Of a stretch of DNA of 64,000 nucleotides, positions 33,329 through 46,057 are shown piece by piece. The translations under genes and the position numbers were made by a program. Origin of the DNA: Fistularia commersonii. Its lineage: Eukaryota; Chordata; Actinopteri; Syngnathiformes; Fistulariidae. Where the stretch lies: NCBI GenBank assembly GCA_037954325.1, contig JBBMNZ010000036.1, forward strand, positions 1,574,001-1,638,000, written 5' to 3'. Under the pieces are notes generated by a model, which saw only the letters and a program-made list of their open reading frames with translations, was not told where the DNA came from and ran no database searches. Every line of letters begins with the position of its first letter. Positions within the stretch are counted from its first letter, which is position 1.

Positions 33329-33682
33329 TTATTGTTTGTTTGTTTTTTGTTTGTTTTCATTAAAAAAACAAGTGTGCGTTTTTTTTTAGTGCTCCCGTTT
33401 CGGTTCATGTGTGTAGGATCACACGGAGGAGGATCTTTGGAGGCTGCGGAGGATCGGGATGCTCCGCACCTCCTCCTCCTCCTCCTCCTCTTCCTCCCCC
33501 CGTTCTCCTCCCCAGACCACCAGAACCTCCAGCCGATCGGGACGGGATCACATTCGGCTCTGCGACGAACCGGACCGAGGATTGCAACCGGGAGGAGTGG
33601 GCTGTCCCGTGACGTGGGCGCTTGTTTTGGGGTCCCCCTCCTCCACCTCCAGCACCACCACCCCGGGCGATTCGGTTTGAAA

Positions 33683-33742
33683 ATGCAGCGCCCGTCGCCG
33701 GTCACCGGACAGCGGACGGTCCGGACCCGGGGGCCGGTCTGA
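33683..33742 (+). other. Upstream ORF in the zdhhc14 5' leader, 19 codons
   Basis: The frame starts aaaATGC and ends TGA 34 bases before the main ATG at 33777 (context gacATGG). If the leader includes it, it could dampen translation. The encoded peptide has no known meaning. Whether the transcript starts upstream of it is unknown. Confidence 0.3.
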
Positions 33743-33776
33743 CGGAGGAGCCCCGGATCCGCTCGGCCCAGCCGAC

Positions 33777-36520
33777 ATGGCTCATACCCATCCCGGGGGT
33801 CCGGACCCGCAGCAGGCGGGGGCCCAGTACAACCAGATCTGCACCCTGAGCAGCAGCGGTGGCGGTGCTGGACCGTCGTCCCCCGCCGGCTCGACTCGGA
33901 CCCCCCGCCGGAAATGGCAGGTGTTTCCGGGCAGGAACCGGTTCTACTGCGACGGGCGGATCATGATGGCGCGACAGAGCGGCGTCTTCTACCTGACCCT
34001 GCTCCTCATCCTCCTCACCTGCGGGCTCTTCTTTACCTTCGAGTGAGTAACGCTGGTGACCTTTGACCTTTGAAATCATTTTTCATAACAAACAAATCAC
34101 AGCAAATCTGCACTTACACTTACACACAGGACTGTCTCAGAAAATTAGAATATTGTGATAAAGTTCTTTATCTTCTGTCATGCAATTAAAAAAACAAAAA
34201 TTACCTTCTCATGATATTCTAATATTTTGAGATAGGATTTTTGAGTTTTCTTAAGATGTAAGCCATAATCAGTAATATTAAAATAATAAAAGGCTTGCAA
34301 TAGTTCAGTTGATTTGTAATGAGTCCAGAATGTATGACATGTAAGATGGGTTTATATATAAGTAACACATATATATGTGTGTGTGTGTATAAATACAGTA
34401 TAAAACAATTAAAAAAAAGCCATATAAAGAGTATCACTAAAATACTTTCTATGCACGTGTACACAAATAGTAAACACATTTTTCAAAAAGAAAGTTCGTT
34501 TTTACTGCCTTTGGCCTTTGAAGTCCATTTATAATAGATTGCATTTCCTGTCAAAAGTCTAAAGTTTCATTTGCTGTAAGTCCGTTTTCTATTTTCAAAT
34601 GTTTGTTGTCATACATACAGTCTGGAAACGTGCTTCCCTGTATGATGACATTCTTGTATTTAGTGGCCACAGTGAAAAAAAAACACAAATAAGCATATTA
34701 TTGTTACGAGAAAACAAGTTTAACTTGAGACACATATTTGTTAGTTCTGATGAAAGCTTGGAAAAGTAATAAACCTCTCCTATAAGAAAAATAATTTGCC
34801 TTTTTTTATAATTTAATCAAATTAAAAAAAAAATCATTTAATTTTCTTAAAAGCTTTGCTATTTTTTCCTGCCATTTTTGATAAATTAGTTGAGAAATGT
34901 ATTTCTTGGTTCTCATCAGATGCCTTGAATAAAATGTCTTATTAGTGATGCTATTATATTTGATGAAGTTTTGCAAAAAATAAAGCTTTATAATTAAAAT
35001 TTAGTTTACCTTTCTTTCAAACAATTACATAAAATAGAAAAAGTTTTTTTCCAGTTTGTTTTAAAATCTTAACATATTTTCAAGTGATTTTAAATTATTT
35101 CCTTCAATTTTTAGTAAACTAGTTCAGACATATTTCTTGTTTTTTCTGAATGAAGATTCAAAACAAAACCTTTACATTTCGAAATATAATTGACCTTTCT
35201 TTAAAGTAATTGTATTAAATTACAAGATCATTTGCAGTTCATTATATATTCTTAACTCAGCTTAACTTAAATCTTAATCATTTCCCTGGTTCGATACTCT
35301 AACTGCCCCCCTGGCGCTGGTGGACGGCAGCCTACTGCTCATGGTTCATCCATGATGGCTTCATTGCAGAGAACAAATTTTCCCACGGGGATTAATAAAG
35401 GCTAAATGATTATTATAATTATTGTTATTATTTTCAGTTGTCTGTAAACACAAGAGGACCTAAAACCTGAATAAGCCATTCCCGTTAGAAATATTATTTA
35501 CCTTTCAAAAAATAAAAAAAATATATATTTCATGATCATTTTCTTAATATCTGTATTCATTTTTCAAGAGATTCTAAGTTGTTTCCTGCAATTTAAAAAA
35601 AAATTTTTTCAATTTACAGCTAATATCTTGCAGCGTTATAACTGTGACGCGTTGTCAGCGAGTTTGTGTGTGTTTTTTTCAAGACCTATTCATTAAATTA
35701 ATTAACGAAAGGATGAAATAATGGAGACTAACGCGGTTCTTCCTCGCGTCAGCTGTCCTTTCCTGGCGTCCCACCTGTCCCCCGCCATCCCGGCGGTGGG
35801 CGGCATCCTGTTTGTCTTCGTGATGGGGATGCTGTTCCGGGCGAGCTTCAGCGACCCCGGCGTCCTACCGCGAGCCACTGCCGACGAAGCGGCCGACCTG
35901 GAGCAGCAGATCGGTAACCATGGAAACACTGCAAAAGCCCTGATTTTCCACGTTGTGAATCAGCAGGTGAAAGGAGACGAGATGCCAGGAGAAACTCCCC
36001 ATTCATCAAATTCATTCTGTATGAATTATTTTGAAAATTACAACCCCTGCCTTGTGCCAGGGCAGAAATCTCAGATCAGTGTGGACAGCCTTCTGCCTTG
36101 ACCGGTTGGGGTGGAAAGAGAATGAGCAAGAGAGGAGGACAGAGCAATAGGAAATACATGTGACAAAGGGTTGGGTTGAACAGGAACAATTAATGACATG
36201 CTAATAACAACAGTAGCGCTGTTGATACATTATAGCTTTAATATTCCAAAAAGAAATAACAATATCGGACACCTGACACATTTTAAAATGTCTTGTTAAA
36301 AAAATTGGCAACAAAAAATAGAAACTACTACTACTAAAATTTGTAAGTAACAGCTTTAGTATTTTTTTTAATATTTAAAGACATGAACTGGTCAGAAAGA
36401 AAGGGAATAGGCTACATATCGGTTAACTTGATCCAGAAAGAAAATATGTCATTCTTCCACTGTCTTTGATCCCAATCTCTTACTTTGTGCATTGCTGCTG
36501 ACATGACAGACTGGCACTCA

Positions 36521-36572
<52 letters not shown>

Positions 36573-39500
36573 TACACAGTCACACTCATGCACACGCAGA
36601 TACGCCTTACTTCAGTCACAAGGTGTGATGAAACGGTTGATCTGTGTTTGTTTGCAGATGCCACGGGCTGCTCGCGTCCGCCGCCGCGCACTAGAGAGGT
36701 CCTCATCAATGGTCAGACGGTCAAACTCAAATATTGCTTCACCTGCAAGATCTTCCGCCCTCCGCGGGCATCACACTGCAGCCTCTGTGACAACTGTGTG
36801 GGTCAGTCAATGTGGCGAGTCCGTGACAAATATCTTCAGGGGTGTTGGCAAAAAGTTAACATGAAATTGAAAACAAAGGGAGAAACACATCTTGCACATT
36901 TGTTTTCATTTTAAATGAACAAGTTGTCGGGCCTCGAGTTTTGAAAATTGTGACTTGAAGCTGTAGAATACGGATGATTCTTCGGCTTCGCACGGAAACG
37001 GGAAAGTTTCAAGTGTACCCACTTGAAACGAATCAGGAATCTGCTGAGTTAAACTTTTGGTCACCATGGCGGTGACATTTGTAGGCAGAACAATCTGATG
37101 GAAAGTTGTTATGATGGACTTTCTGCTTTGTCCAGAAAAAAGGGAATGTGTGAATGAAAGAGCGAATGGATGTATGTCTATATAACGCTAGAATGAATAA
37201 GTGAATGATCGTATGTTTCTGTATGATGTGGGATTGAGAGCGTAAATGGTTTTATAGTTCAGGATTATATGAAGTTACATTTATCAAAAAGGAAAAGAAA
37301 GAGGTTCAAACTTTCGTTCAATGTTTCAGAGCGTTTTGACCATCACTGTCCATGGGTGGGAAACTGCGTGGGAAGGAGGAACTACCGCTTCTTCTACCTG
37401 TTCATCCTCTCCCTCTCCTTCCTCACTGTCTTCATCTTCGCCTTCGTCATCACACATGTCATCCTCAGTGAGTAACCCGCGACCTCCTGTTCCGTTTTGC
37501 GCTGATTCACGCGTCAACCACCGCTGTGAGGCGGATATCTGCAGGTGTCTCTGGCACCGAGATGAGTCAAACCTCCAGATAATATTTTTGATATCGATCC
37601 TGATGCTGAATATTTTTGCCAACAAAACAAAATCCACAGAAAGCAGGAAGTAGGCTGATCACCTCCATTCCATTTTGCTACGTCGGAGACAGCTAGCAAC
37701 AAAGTCAACTTCAAAGAAATGAACACATTGTTTTGGATCAATGTTTTCATTCCCCATTAAAACCGCGGCTGACATTTCCTCTCTCTCTTCTCCAGAGAAG
37801 ACAATGATGGACAACATACATGGCTAATCTGACAAACTATTTCCATTCACCAATTGGTCCTACCCCTGGTATTAGCCTAGCAACAAGGACATTAGCTAGC
37901 TCCCTGCTGGTTTGCACAGAGTTGCTCATTACTCAAACGCTTAATTCTGACTAATTTTAGTTAGTGATGTGTGAGTCGTGAACAAACCATTCAAAACTTG
38001 AGACATTTTACTGACCCGTGATTAGCTCATTCACTAACTCATTCCTGCCACTGCTAGCTAGCTGACTGCGAATAAGAGACTATTGACGATTGTGATAATG
38101 TGACAATTTAATCACTGTTTTAGCCCCGTGGGAAGAACAAGAAGTCTGGTCTCTTGTTTCAACTCGTCCTCCCTTTCCCTCCCCGCTATGAGCTTCAAAC
38201 TAAGAATAACAGAGCGGTAGCAGTAGCCCTCTCCACTCACAAAAAAAGACAACAACTCCGACGTATTGCTTAGTAGCGCTAAGTTGCAAGTAGCACTTTC
38301 CACTAGCAAAAAGAACAACTCACTCAATAGCTCAGAGTAGCCTCAAAAAATGGATTCAAGACTCGTTGAGTCACCCTTATAAACTTGAGTCAGACAAAAG
38401 AATTGAGTTTTCCATCACTGAAATTGAATAGTCTTGATGGAATGCAGCTTACACATCAGCTTGTTGTCCTTGTCGTTGAGGAACAAGGATATTAGCACCT
38501 CTCTGCTAGGTCAGCTAGCTTACTCTAGCTAATGTTTTCCACAGACGGCGGGCGTTCCCAAACGGGGTAAACAGCAAAATTCACTCAAAAGCTTGACCAA
38601 AAATAATGTTCCCATGGGTTGATTTAATCCCTCGTAATTGAACTTCACATGTGTTTGGAAGCCGGTGGCCCCGTGTCTGCATCAGCTGGTGTTCACCCAC
38701 ATCCTTTTAATGATGGGGAATTATTATCTTTCAGGAAATGACTCAAAGCCCCAGCTTTTTGTTTGACTTATTCATTCCAAATGAAATATCAAGATGATTA
38801 GCAACAAAACTCACAGTTTCTACAAACTGATAAAAATGGATAGGATATTCACACGTTACTGACAAATGTCTGAATGACACATTCCTAATGCCCTTTCGGA
38901 ATAAAGCACAACTTACTGGAACGCACTGTAGCGCTCCAGAAAGTATTGAGGGTTAAAAATCTGAATTTTTAAATCAATTTTTATTCAGTTTCATACTCCA
39001 AAAGTGGCTGATGTATACCTGGATTTTTATATCTTTATTATTACAATTATTTTTATGATAAAAAAAATATTTCTAGGGTGGCGCTCAACCAGAGCATTGG
39101 TTGAGCTCCATTGTAGGCTCAGACTGGCTCAGCAACCGTAGTATCATTCTCTGCATCTCCTGAGCATAGCATGCATTCAGCATGTCTGTTTCACATCAAC
39201 CTGCTATCTCTTTTCATTTAAGAATATAGGAAGTGTTTTAGGAGTATGGATAGAGGGCAGTAAGAGTGTGGGGAGGGTCATAAAGCTTTTAAATAATAAA
39301 TATGGTCATGGATTTTTGTTTATCGCGTCTGGTTCTGGAATGTAACCACCGGCAATAAACAAGGGATAACTGTATATACTGTATGTACGTATATATAGCT
39401 ACATATATATTGTGTTGCTTCCTCTATCCCTAACATGGGGGAACATTTGGGCCTGTTTCTTTGTTGCAGCCGCTCATCGCGTTAATGGAATCTGACGCCG

Positions 39501-42500
39501 TCTGATTGACGGCCTGTCAGAAAGTCGGGGCGTCATTTTCCTCCCAGCCGTCTGTATTTAAAAAGCTTGACAAAGACACACATGCACACACACACATACG
39601 TTCAGCAAAACAATCAATGGGATTAACTCCGATGACAATTATTGATTTATCGGTGAGGTAATTCAACCCGCCGATTTCAACCAAGGTCAGTGTAGTTATC
39701 GACAATCCCCGGCCTCCAAAGCTGTTTCGTAACATATGTGAGACTAATTTCTTTTTGACTCCTACAACTTGGTTCCAACATGGAAAGTCTTATAAGATAA
39801 GACTTAGACGGTGAAGGAGTTTTGCTTTTAAAAAAAAAAAAATGAAAATAGGTGCGCCCGGCAGGAAAAACAGCATATGATATCTACCGGTATTTACTTG
39901 CTTCCAGCTCCTGTGCTCCTCTTCTCTTTTGATGAATAGACTCAGTCTCCCAGCAGTGGAGAGTCGGCAGATTAAATCCATTAATTTTCTTGTTTCGGGT
40001 CAATTTCGGGTAAATCAAACGACACGAGTGACGAGTTTATTCTTAGATCGGGCCTATTTTGGGATGAATTAATTCACCGCCTTTTAGATTTGTATTAGAA
40101 CGTTGTGTTTAACTGCATACTTGATTCACTTTGCCGATAAAAAGTGAAAAAAAATCTTCACATTTCAAAGGGCGCATTAGGGGGGAAAAGTTAAAAAAAA
40201 AATTAAAATAAAAAAAATGCGTCACAGATGTCTGGATCTCAAAGCGCCCGCCGATCCTTCCTGTCACACTCGTCTGCCTGAATATGTGTGTTCACGCCAC
40301 CGAGGTTGTTTACCCTGCTGTCATGAAGCCGGAGCCTCTGGCAGCCTCATTATCTGACTGTAACAACCAGCTGACTGTCTGCGATAAACCCGTGTCTACC
40401 CTCAGAACACTGCATTGCTTGTTTGCTGTTTTTAGCAGCCGAGGTATAAAAAGACCCGGCAGAGCTTCGTGACTTTGATCTGCGGGATGTGAAATTACAC
40501 AGCAGAAGCCCTGTGCTCTTGTTGTGGGGGAGTTTTTTTTTCTTTTTTGCTTCCCCCAGCAGTCGTGCGGCCCCTCGAAGACAGCCATCAATACAAACAT
40601 CTGCAGATGTTATTCTGGTCGACGCACAGACAAAACATCCTGACGCCGAGTGGGGGGTTGGGAACTGACGCGTCGTCGCGTTTGCAAGAGCTAACGTGAG
40701 TTTGCTTTTCGCGTCACGCCCCCTGCGTCGTGGTGACAAAAAAATATTTTCAAGTAAATGATCAACCTCCTATGACTTGGCCTTTTGGGGTTGACTTTAA
40801 TACATTGTATGGAAATTCTGACCTGTTCAGATCATTTTCCTCAAAACAAACCACATCATGAGTAGCTTTTATCGGGTCTTGTTAGCCACTTTCGGACAGA
40901 AAACTTCCAAGAATGCAGTTTGAAGAACAGTCCCACTCAAATTTAGTTCCAGGAAATATCCTCCTCCAGGGGATCCTATTAGTTTTGCATTCCCACAGGC
41001 AGTAAGGGACCACGGTAGGGACGGGTATGACGCAAGTGTCTGGGACGTTTCTGGTAATGGGCATGGCTTATGAGTTCCACCAATCACTAATGTCAGATGA
41101 GTTCCCACAGAACCGTAAAAGACCGTGCCTAGGAGTAAGAGCTAAAATGCTTCTAGGGGCTGAGGTCCTGGTCCCTTTGCTGTTCCAACGCACAAAAAAA
41201 AAAAAAAAAAAAAAGTTCCCCACAGTAAATTCAAGTTGCAGAAAGGTATTCAAAGTCCAAACCACCAGAGAGCTTGGTTTGGATTTTAAAATTGTTTTAA
41301 AATTATATTTGTTTTTTCAGTATAACATTAAATAGTTCCCTTGATTCCTTTTATAATCCCTCTAAAGATTCAGTAAGCAAATCATCAGGGATTCGCTTTG
41401 AAATTAGAATCAGATAATAACAATAAAATGCAAATAAAGATTATAAGACGACAGTGTTGCATATTTAAAAGGACAGATTTCAGGGTTTTTCTTTTAATTT
41501 TAATCTGAAACCGATCCCAAGATGTTTTTAAAACAAGAATAGTATTTTGTTTGTTTTGTCCGAACCTCGTTTGAATAACTCTTACATGCGATGCTTGTCT
41601 GGCCTCAACTCTGTAAACTCACCGTCGATAACGCCCTGTCCCCAGAGGGGGGTTCCTAATGATTCTGGAGACCTCCTGACCTTTGCTGCAGAGCAGCCGC
41701 CTAACCTAAATATCCCACTTACAGCTCTTAACTCACGTCAGCGGACCATTACCGAGTTGCAAAAATAAAATAAAATTAGTTTTAAGTTCTATTTGATTTG
41801 GTTACCAAGCAACATAATTTCCTTCTTTTTTTGTGATTTAATCCTGTCAGGCAATCCAGCCAGGAACGGACATCAGAGATGGAGATGATGTTTGTGAACT
41901 TAGTGTTTCTATCTAGTCTGTTGCAGTTACGGAATATTTACTCGCGTTGCTGTAATTGGATCACTAGGAGGCTGACTTTCAGTGAGCTACTCAGCAACCA
42001 CACAAGACTAATTCAAGATTGTAAGCGTTCCCTGGCATGTGTGACGTTAAAGAGACTTATATGTGGTCAGAGAAAGTACTCTGAATTTTAATTCCTCTGA
42101 AACCTAAACATGCGCCGTGGTTGTTGGTGCTTCTACCTCACAGCAAGAAGGTCCCTGGTTGGATTCCACCATTTTGCATGTTCTCCTTATGTCTGCGTGG
42201 GTTTCCTCCAAAAACAGCAGTTCCATTGGAGACCCTGCTTGGAGACCCTGCTCACACTTGTGAATGAATGAATGGCTGAATCTTTCTATATGCATAAATG
42301 AGAGGGTGAATGGTTGTATGTCTCCATCTTTTTACTATCTATAATACAACAGGACAAAAAAATGTGCTGCATCCCATCATCCCATTTCCCAAATAATCAA
42401 TAAAGTAACGTTCGTGATGATTTCATGTTTGTAGTCTGACAGACTAGCCGTCCTTCTGCTCCCTTAAATGCCCCGTCATAATTTGAATAGACACTCTGGG

Positions 42501-44835
42501 TCAACAGTTGGAAAGAAAAAAAACCAAAAACATTCACTGACGTATGGACTCCCTAACCTTCTGTCTTATCTCCTCCGCAGGATCCAACAGGACGGGTTTC
42601 CTGAGCGCGCTCAAAGACAGTCCGGCCAGATATCCTTTGAATGAGGGCAGCCAATCAGCTTGTCCGCTCATAGTGGCCATCTTTGTAGTTTTTATACAGT
42701 ACGTGGGGGAAAACATAAAGAGGGTCCAAAGTAGCTGACTTACTTTGTCACAACACAAAGGGGTAAAGTTTAACCATCTCTCTCTCGTTATCTTTCCTGT
42801 ATGTGTATGATTGATTGGTTGATTTATAATCAATTGCTCTCATACCATGCCATCTCTGTAGGTTGACATTGCAAAAAAAAATCAATAATTCATTGGGGGC
42901 ATCCCATCATGCACTGCCAAGGTCAGAATCTGTTGCTGTCATTAAGTTTCAGCTCGCCCTGCGTCTCGCTCTGCAAGGTCATTGCGTTGTTGCTACGTTG
43001 GCCATGAGCTAACTGTGGTAACCTGTGTCCACCCGCTAAAAATCAGGCCACAACTACACAGATTAAATATAATATTGTAATCCAAGTTATAGCTTCACAG
43101 TCTGCATGTTTAAAAAATGCCATTCTCTTTACATAAAAACCTAAGATCCCGTTCTGTCGCAGACCAAAGCACCAACATGACCGAAATCCTAAAAACACTC
43201 AGAGCCATAAACTCTGTATTAATTTAGTTAAATATCACAAGACTCTGCACTGATCTGATTTAACTTAAGTCTAATTTGAATAAAACCAAGAATATTACTA
43301 GCAATGCTGACGTCAGTAAATTCTGTTAAACCACCAGCATGATCAAAGGTCAGGGTTCTGAACATGTTTATCGGTGGTGCGATGGTATGTGGTGGTGAGA
43401 CCTTCCCCCTCACACCCTCACAGCAAGAAGGTCCCTGGTTGGATTCTGACATGTTGGCTTTTTGTGCAGAGTTTCCGTGTTCTCCCCTGTTTTTGCGTGG
43501 GTTTCCTCCAGGAAAAAATATCCCGTAGGCTCTTGTCGAAATCTTCTTGTCTCGGCAACCAGGGCTTGAATTCCGTCACTTGAAGACGTTTTACCCCTCA
43601 TCCGAGACGCATCTTCTGCATCGAAAAACTGAAATTCAAGTCCAGTTTCCACGACAAGAAGATTTTTACAAGAATTCACCAGGACCTGGATGACGGGGAA
43701 CCTCCACAGACATGCAGTAGGTTCATTGGAGACCTTAAATGGCCCAGATGCGTGAACAAATGAGTGAACAGTTACACGCCCAACTACCGGCTAGTAATCG
43801 GTTTAGTTTTGAACAAGTGCCCGTCCTTGACTCTGGTTCCCACCGTCCTCGAGGTGGTGGTTTGTTTCTTCTCCGTCTGGTCCATCGTTGGCCTGTCAGG
43901 TTTCCACACCTACCTGATCAGCTCCAATCAGACGACCAACGAAGATGTGAGTATACGCGGCCTCAAGAAAGGGAAACTCAGGAGACTGTATCCATATTTG
44001 TCTTGCCTTTGCACCCGATTCTGATCCCGACCCGGTCTAGATTAAAGGGTCCTGGTCCACCAAGAGGGGGAAGGATAATTACAACCCCTACAGCTACGGA
44101 AATATCCTGACCAACTGCTGCGCAGCGCTGTGCGGACCTCTGCCTCCCAGGTCAGCCATTTCCATGTCAAGAGGCTAACTATATTTTCTGAAACAAATAT
44201 TTTGTTGTGCTGACCAGAATCGAGATCGGAGTTACTTTATTGATCCTCAAAGAGAAATTGCTTTTTGTTCAAGCAGCAGCTCCTACTCCAAGGGTACAAG
44301 ATGAAAAGCATCAAAATAAAATATATATAAAAATCAACATCAATATAATGTATAAATATATAATAAAAATATTAATACGTAATCAAAAATGTAACTATAA
44401 AAATATAATTTTGAAAAATAACAATATTTATTTCATGACATATTGATCTGTGTGAAACAATAAAAATATGGATGAAACTGTACTAAGGCAAAGGCAGTTT
44501 ATTTAGAAGATCTAAATCTACTCTAGATGTTATAGTTCTCTCATGTTGAAGGTTTCCCTTTTTTTCATTAAATATGAAAAAAGTGTCAAAAATGATGATT
44601 TGCAGAAAACCGTCCAAGAAAATTTGGAATTGATGGCTTTTTTTCCTCAATGTTTTTTCTCATTGGGTATACATCCCTTTCAAATTGTATATATTCTCAA
44701 GCGCCACTTTTTATTGCTAAGTTAAGTTTTTCCTTTTCCTCTTTAAACTTTTTTTTTCTCATTTACCATTATAAAGCACTGTCACACTAAGACAAATTCT
44801 TGTGTGCGTTGTACAATTGGTGAATAAACTTGTGT

Positions 44836-44875
<40 letters not shown>

Positions 44876-46057
44876 ATGCGTGCGCCTGCATGTGTGTATG
44901 TGTGTATGTGTGTGTTTGTGTGTGTGTGTGTGTGCCTGCATGTGTGCGTGCGTGTGTGTGTGTGTGTGTGTGTGTGTCTCAGTTTGATTGACAGACGAGG
45001 ACTGATTCGGGCCGATACACCTCAGATCCCACAGTCCAACGGGGCCGGCGTTGGCTGTGGCAGCGGCAGCTACGCGTCCACACAGGTCCGCAGTCATATG
45101 GTAGGTGGAAATTTACATTTCATTTATTTTTTATTTCTTTTATAACCAAATAATTTCTCTCTTTAAATGTAGATTAAAAATAGCAAAACAGAAATATGAA
45201 GACCTGCTAAATTACCCCAAACTGTGTTTAACACCTTAAAACAGCCCTGGGAATATTACGGCCTGTTTTGCTTTATTATCCAGCCAGCCAAACTATTTTG
45301 TTTGAATATTTTATTCAGTATTTTCAATCAATAGTGAACTTAGAAACTCCTCAATTTTTCCTTTTGTTTAATTTTGTATGGATGATTACCTACAAAATAA
45401 TGTGTAATGAATTTAAAGTTAAATTAAAATGCAAAAACATTTAAATATTAAAATTGCAATTTTCATTTTGTTCAATTTACATTCTACCTAGTTGGCCCGT
45501 GCTTAACAATTAAATAAGAAATATGGCCCGCCAGCTACAATAATTGCACACCCCTGCCCTAACATATAAAAATACATGTCATTACTATTGAAAACTACAA
45601 TCTGAAACTACAAAAAACATGTCCCTGTCCTCAGTGCGATCAGGACCAGTGCATCCAGAGCACCAAGTTTGTCCTCCAGGCCGCCGCCAACCCTCTGCTG
45701 CACAGCAGCCCAGTGGTCCTGGCCCCTCTGCCGGGCAAGACCGCCACATTGGGGGGCACGTGCGCCTACCTGGCCGCTGGACAACCATCTTTGCCATCCT
45801 GCGGCGGAGACGTACTGACCCTGAGGGACGCCGCCGCCGACTCCCACTGCCACCAGCGCCTCCACCACCACCTCCACTTCGTCAGCCCCGAGGAGACGCC
45901 CTGCACGACACCTCAGAGCGCGCTGCCCTGCCCGGCCCGACCGCCCCAGCACAACCACCTCCACCCGGCCGCCACCACTGCTTTATACGACCCCGCCAGC
46001 CAGGATGCTCTGCACGAGGACTCGGTCAGAGGGCTTGTTAAGCTCAGCTCCGTCTGA
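33777..46057 (+). CDS. zdhhc14: ZDHHC14 palmitoyltransferase, nine exons, one U12-type intron
   Basis: The enzyme transfers palmitate from palmitoyl-CoA to cysteines of target proteins at Golgi/endomembranes. Exons read: 33777-34042, 35753-35913, 36658-36801, 37330-37467, 42581-42629, 43844-43946, 44041-44150, 44983-45100, 45635-46057. Phases agree and give 503 residues (human 488). Four membrane helices lie near residues 65-88, 98-118, 212-235 and 253-276. The cysteine-rich domain spans exons 3-4, with the catalytic DHHC at 37338-37349 (residues 194-197). TTNE, the TTxE motif, ends exon 6. The C-terminus LSSV fits a PDZ ligand. The first residues differ from human but rejoin it at RKWQVFPGRNRF. 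Intron 5 starts ATATCC and ends in AC. Exon 8's acceptor follows a long GT repeat. The paralogue zdhhc18 is less likely given the neighbours and the C-terminal LHEDSVRGLVKLSSV. Confidence 0.94.
34043..35752 (+). other. zdhhc14 intron 1
   Basis: AT-rich intron. At 34057-34073 it begins with three near-contiguous TGACCTTTGACCTTTGA half-sites, and near 35290-35405 it carries a LINE/SINE-like tail (cctggcgctggtggacggca, then ggggattaataaag). Nothing else is assignable. Confidence 0.5.
36523..36567 (+). repeat. (CA)n microsatellite
   Basis: About 22 CA units lie in zdhhc14 intron 2, roughly 90 bases before exon 3. Confidence 0.95.
40880..41215. mobile_element. Second copy of the DNA-transposon-like repeat
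   Basis: It shares ordered short blocks with 11840-12440: ttagccac, a tggacagaaaa-like block, ctcaaattt, caggaa with cctcctcc, and gggcatggc with agttcc. No open frame survives. Its right edge runs into a poly-A stretch at about 41192-41213. Confidence 0.4.
42115..42320 (+). repeat. Common fish interspersed repeat, sense copy
   Basis: It carries cacagcaagaaggtccctgg, gcatgttctcc, gcgtgggtttcctcc and a gaatgaatgaatgg run, the ordered phrases of the same family as the relic at 3215-3450. It is non-coding. Confidence 0.6.
42630..43843 (+). other. U12-type AT-AC intron of zdhhc14 (intron 5)
   Basis: The donor reads ATATCCTTT, the canonical minor-spliceosome AT-AC 5' site. The acceptor reads ttcccAC, and a branch-site match tccttgac (A at 43830) lies 14 bases before exon 6. 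Joining AG to C restores serine in DSPASVLE, matching the human protein. No GT-AG pair nearby preserves that reading. Confidence 0.88.
43365..43780 (+). repeat. Common fish repeat split by a nested hairpin insertion
   Basis: The left part (cacagcaagaaggtccctgg to gtttcctccagg, ending near 43513) and the right part (ccacagacatgcag onwards, from about 43705) are consecutive in the family. The roughly 190 bases between them contain the inverted pair aatcttcttgtc and gacaagaagatt, so a second element has inserted. It lies within the U12-type intron. Confidence 0.5.
44833..44978 (+). repeat. GT-rich microsatellite abutting zdhhc14 exon 8
   Basis: Interrupted GT/GC dinucleotide sequence, about 146 bases, ends only a few bases before the tctcag acceptor of exon 8. 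Open frames alternating C and V, or H and T, across it are artefacts. Confidence 0.95.
45480..45560 (-). repeat. hAT-type terminal fragment
   Basis: ggcccgccagc followed by tgcacacccctgccct is the reverse complement of the start of vertebrate hAT elements (aggggtg, then tggcgggcc). Only this end is visible, in zdhhc14 intron 8. Confidence 0.4.

Larger units (their letters stand above)
32648..33776. promoter_or_regulatory. Head-to-head interval between tmem242 and zdhhc14
   Basis: The two coding starts point away from each other across 1.13 kb. The tmem242 side is AT-rich. The zdhhc14 side (from about 33400) is GC-rich with CpG-dense sequence and a CTCCTC run at about 33468-33498. A run of 25 G lies at 33304-33328. 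A small upstream open frame (33683-33742) precedes the zdhhc14 start. No core promoter was pinpointed. Confidence 0.45.
37468..42580 (+). other. zdhhc14 intron 4
   Basis: A 5.1 kb AT-rich intron with no convincing gene. It holds the second copy of the repeat family seen at 11840-12440 (about 40880-41215), an A homopolymer near 41192-41213, and a relic of the common fish repeat at 42115-42320. The rest shows no recognised structure. Confidence 0.5.
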
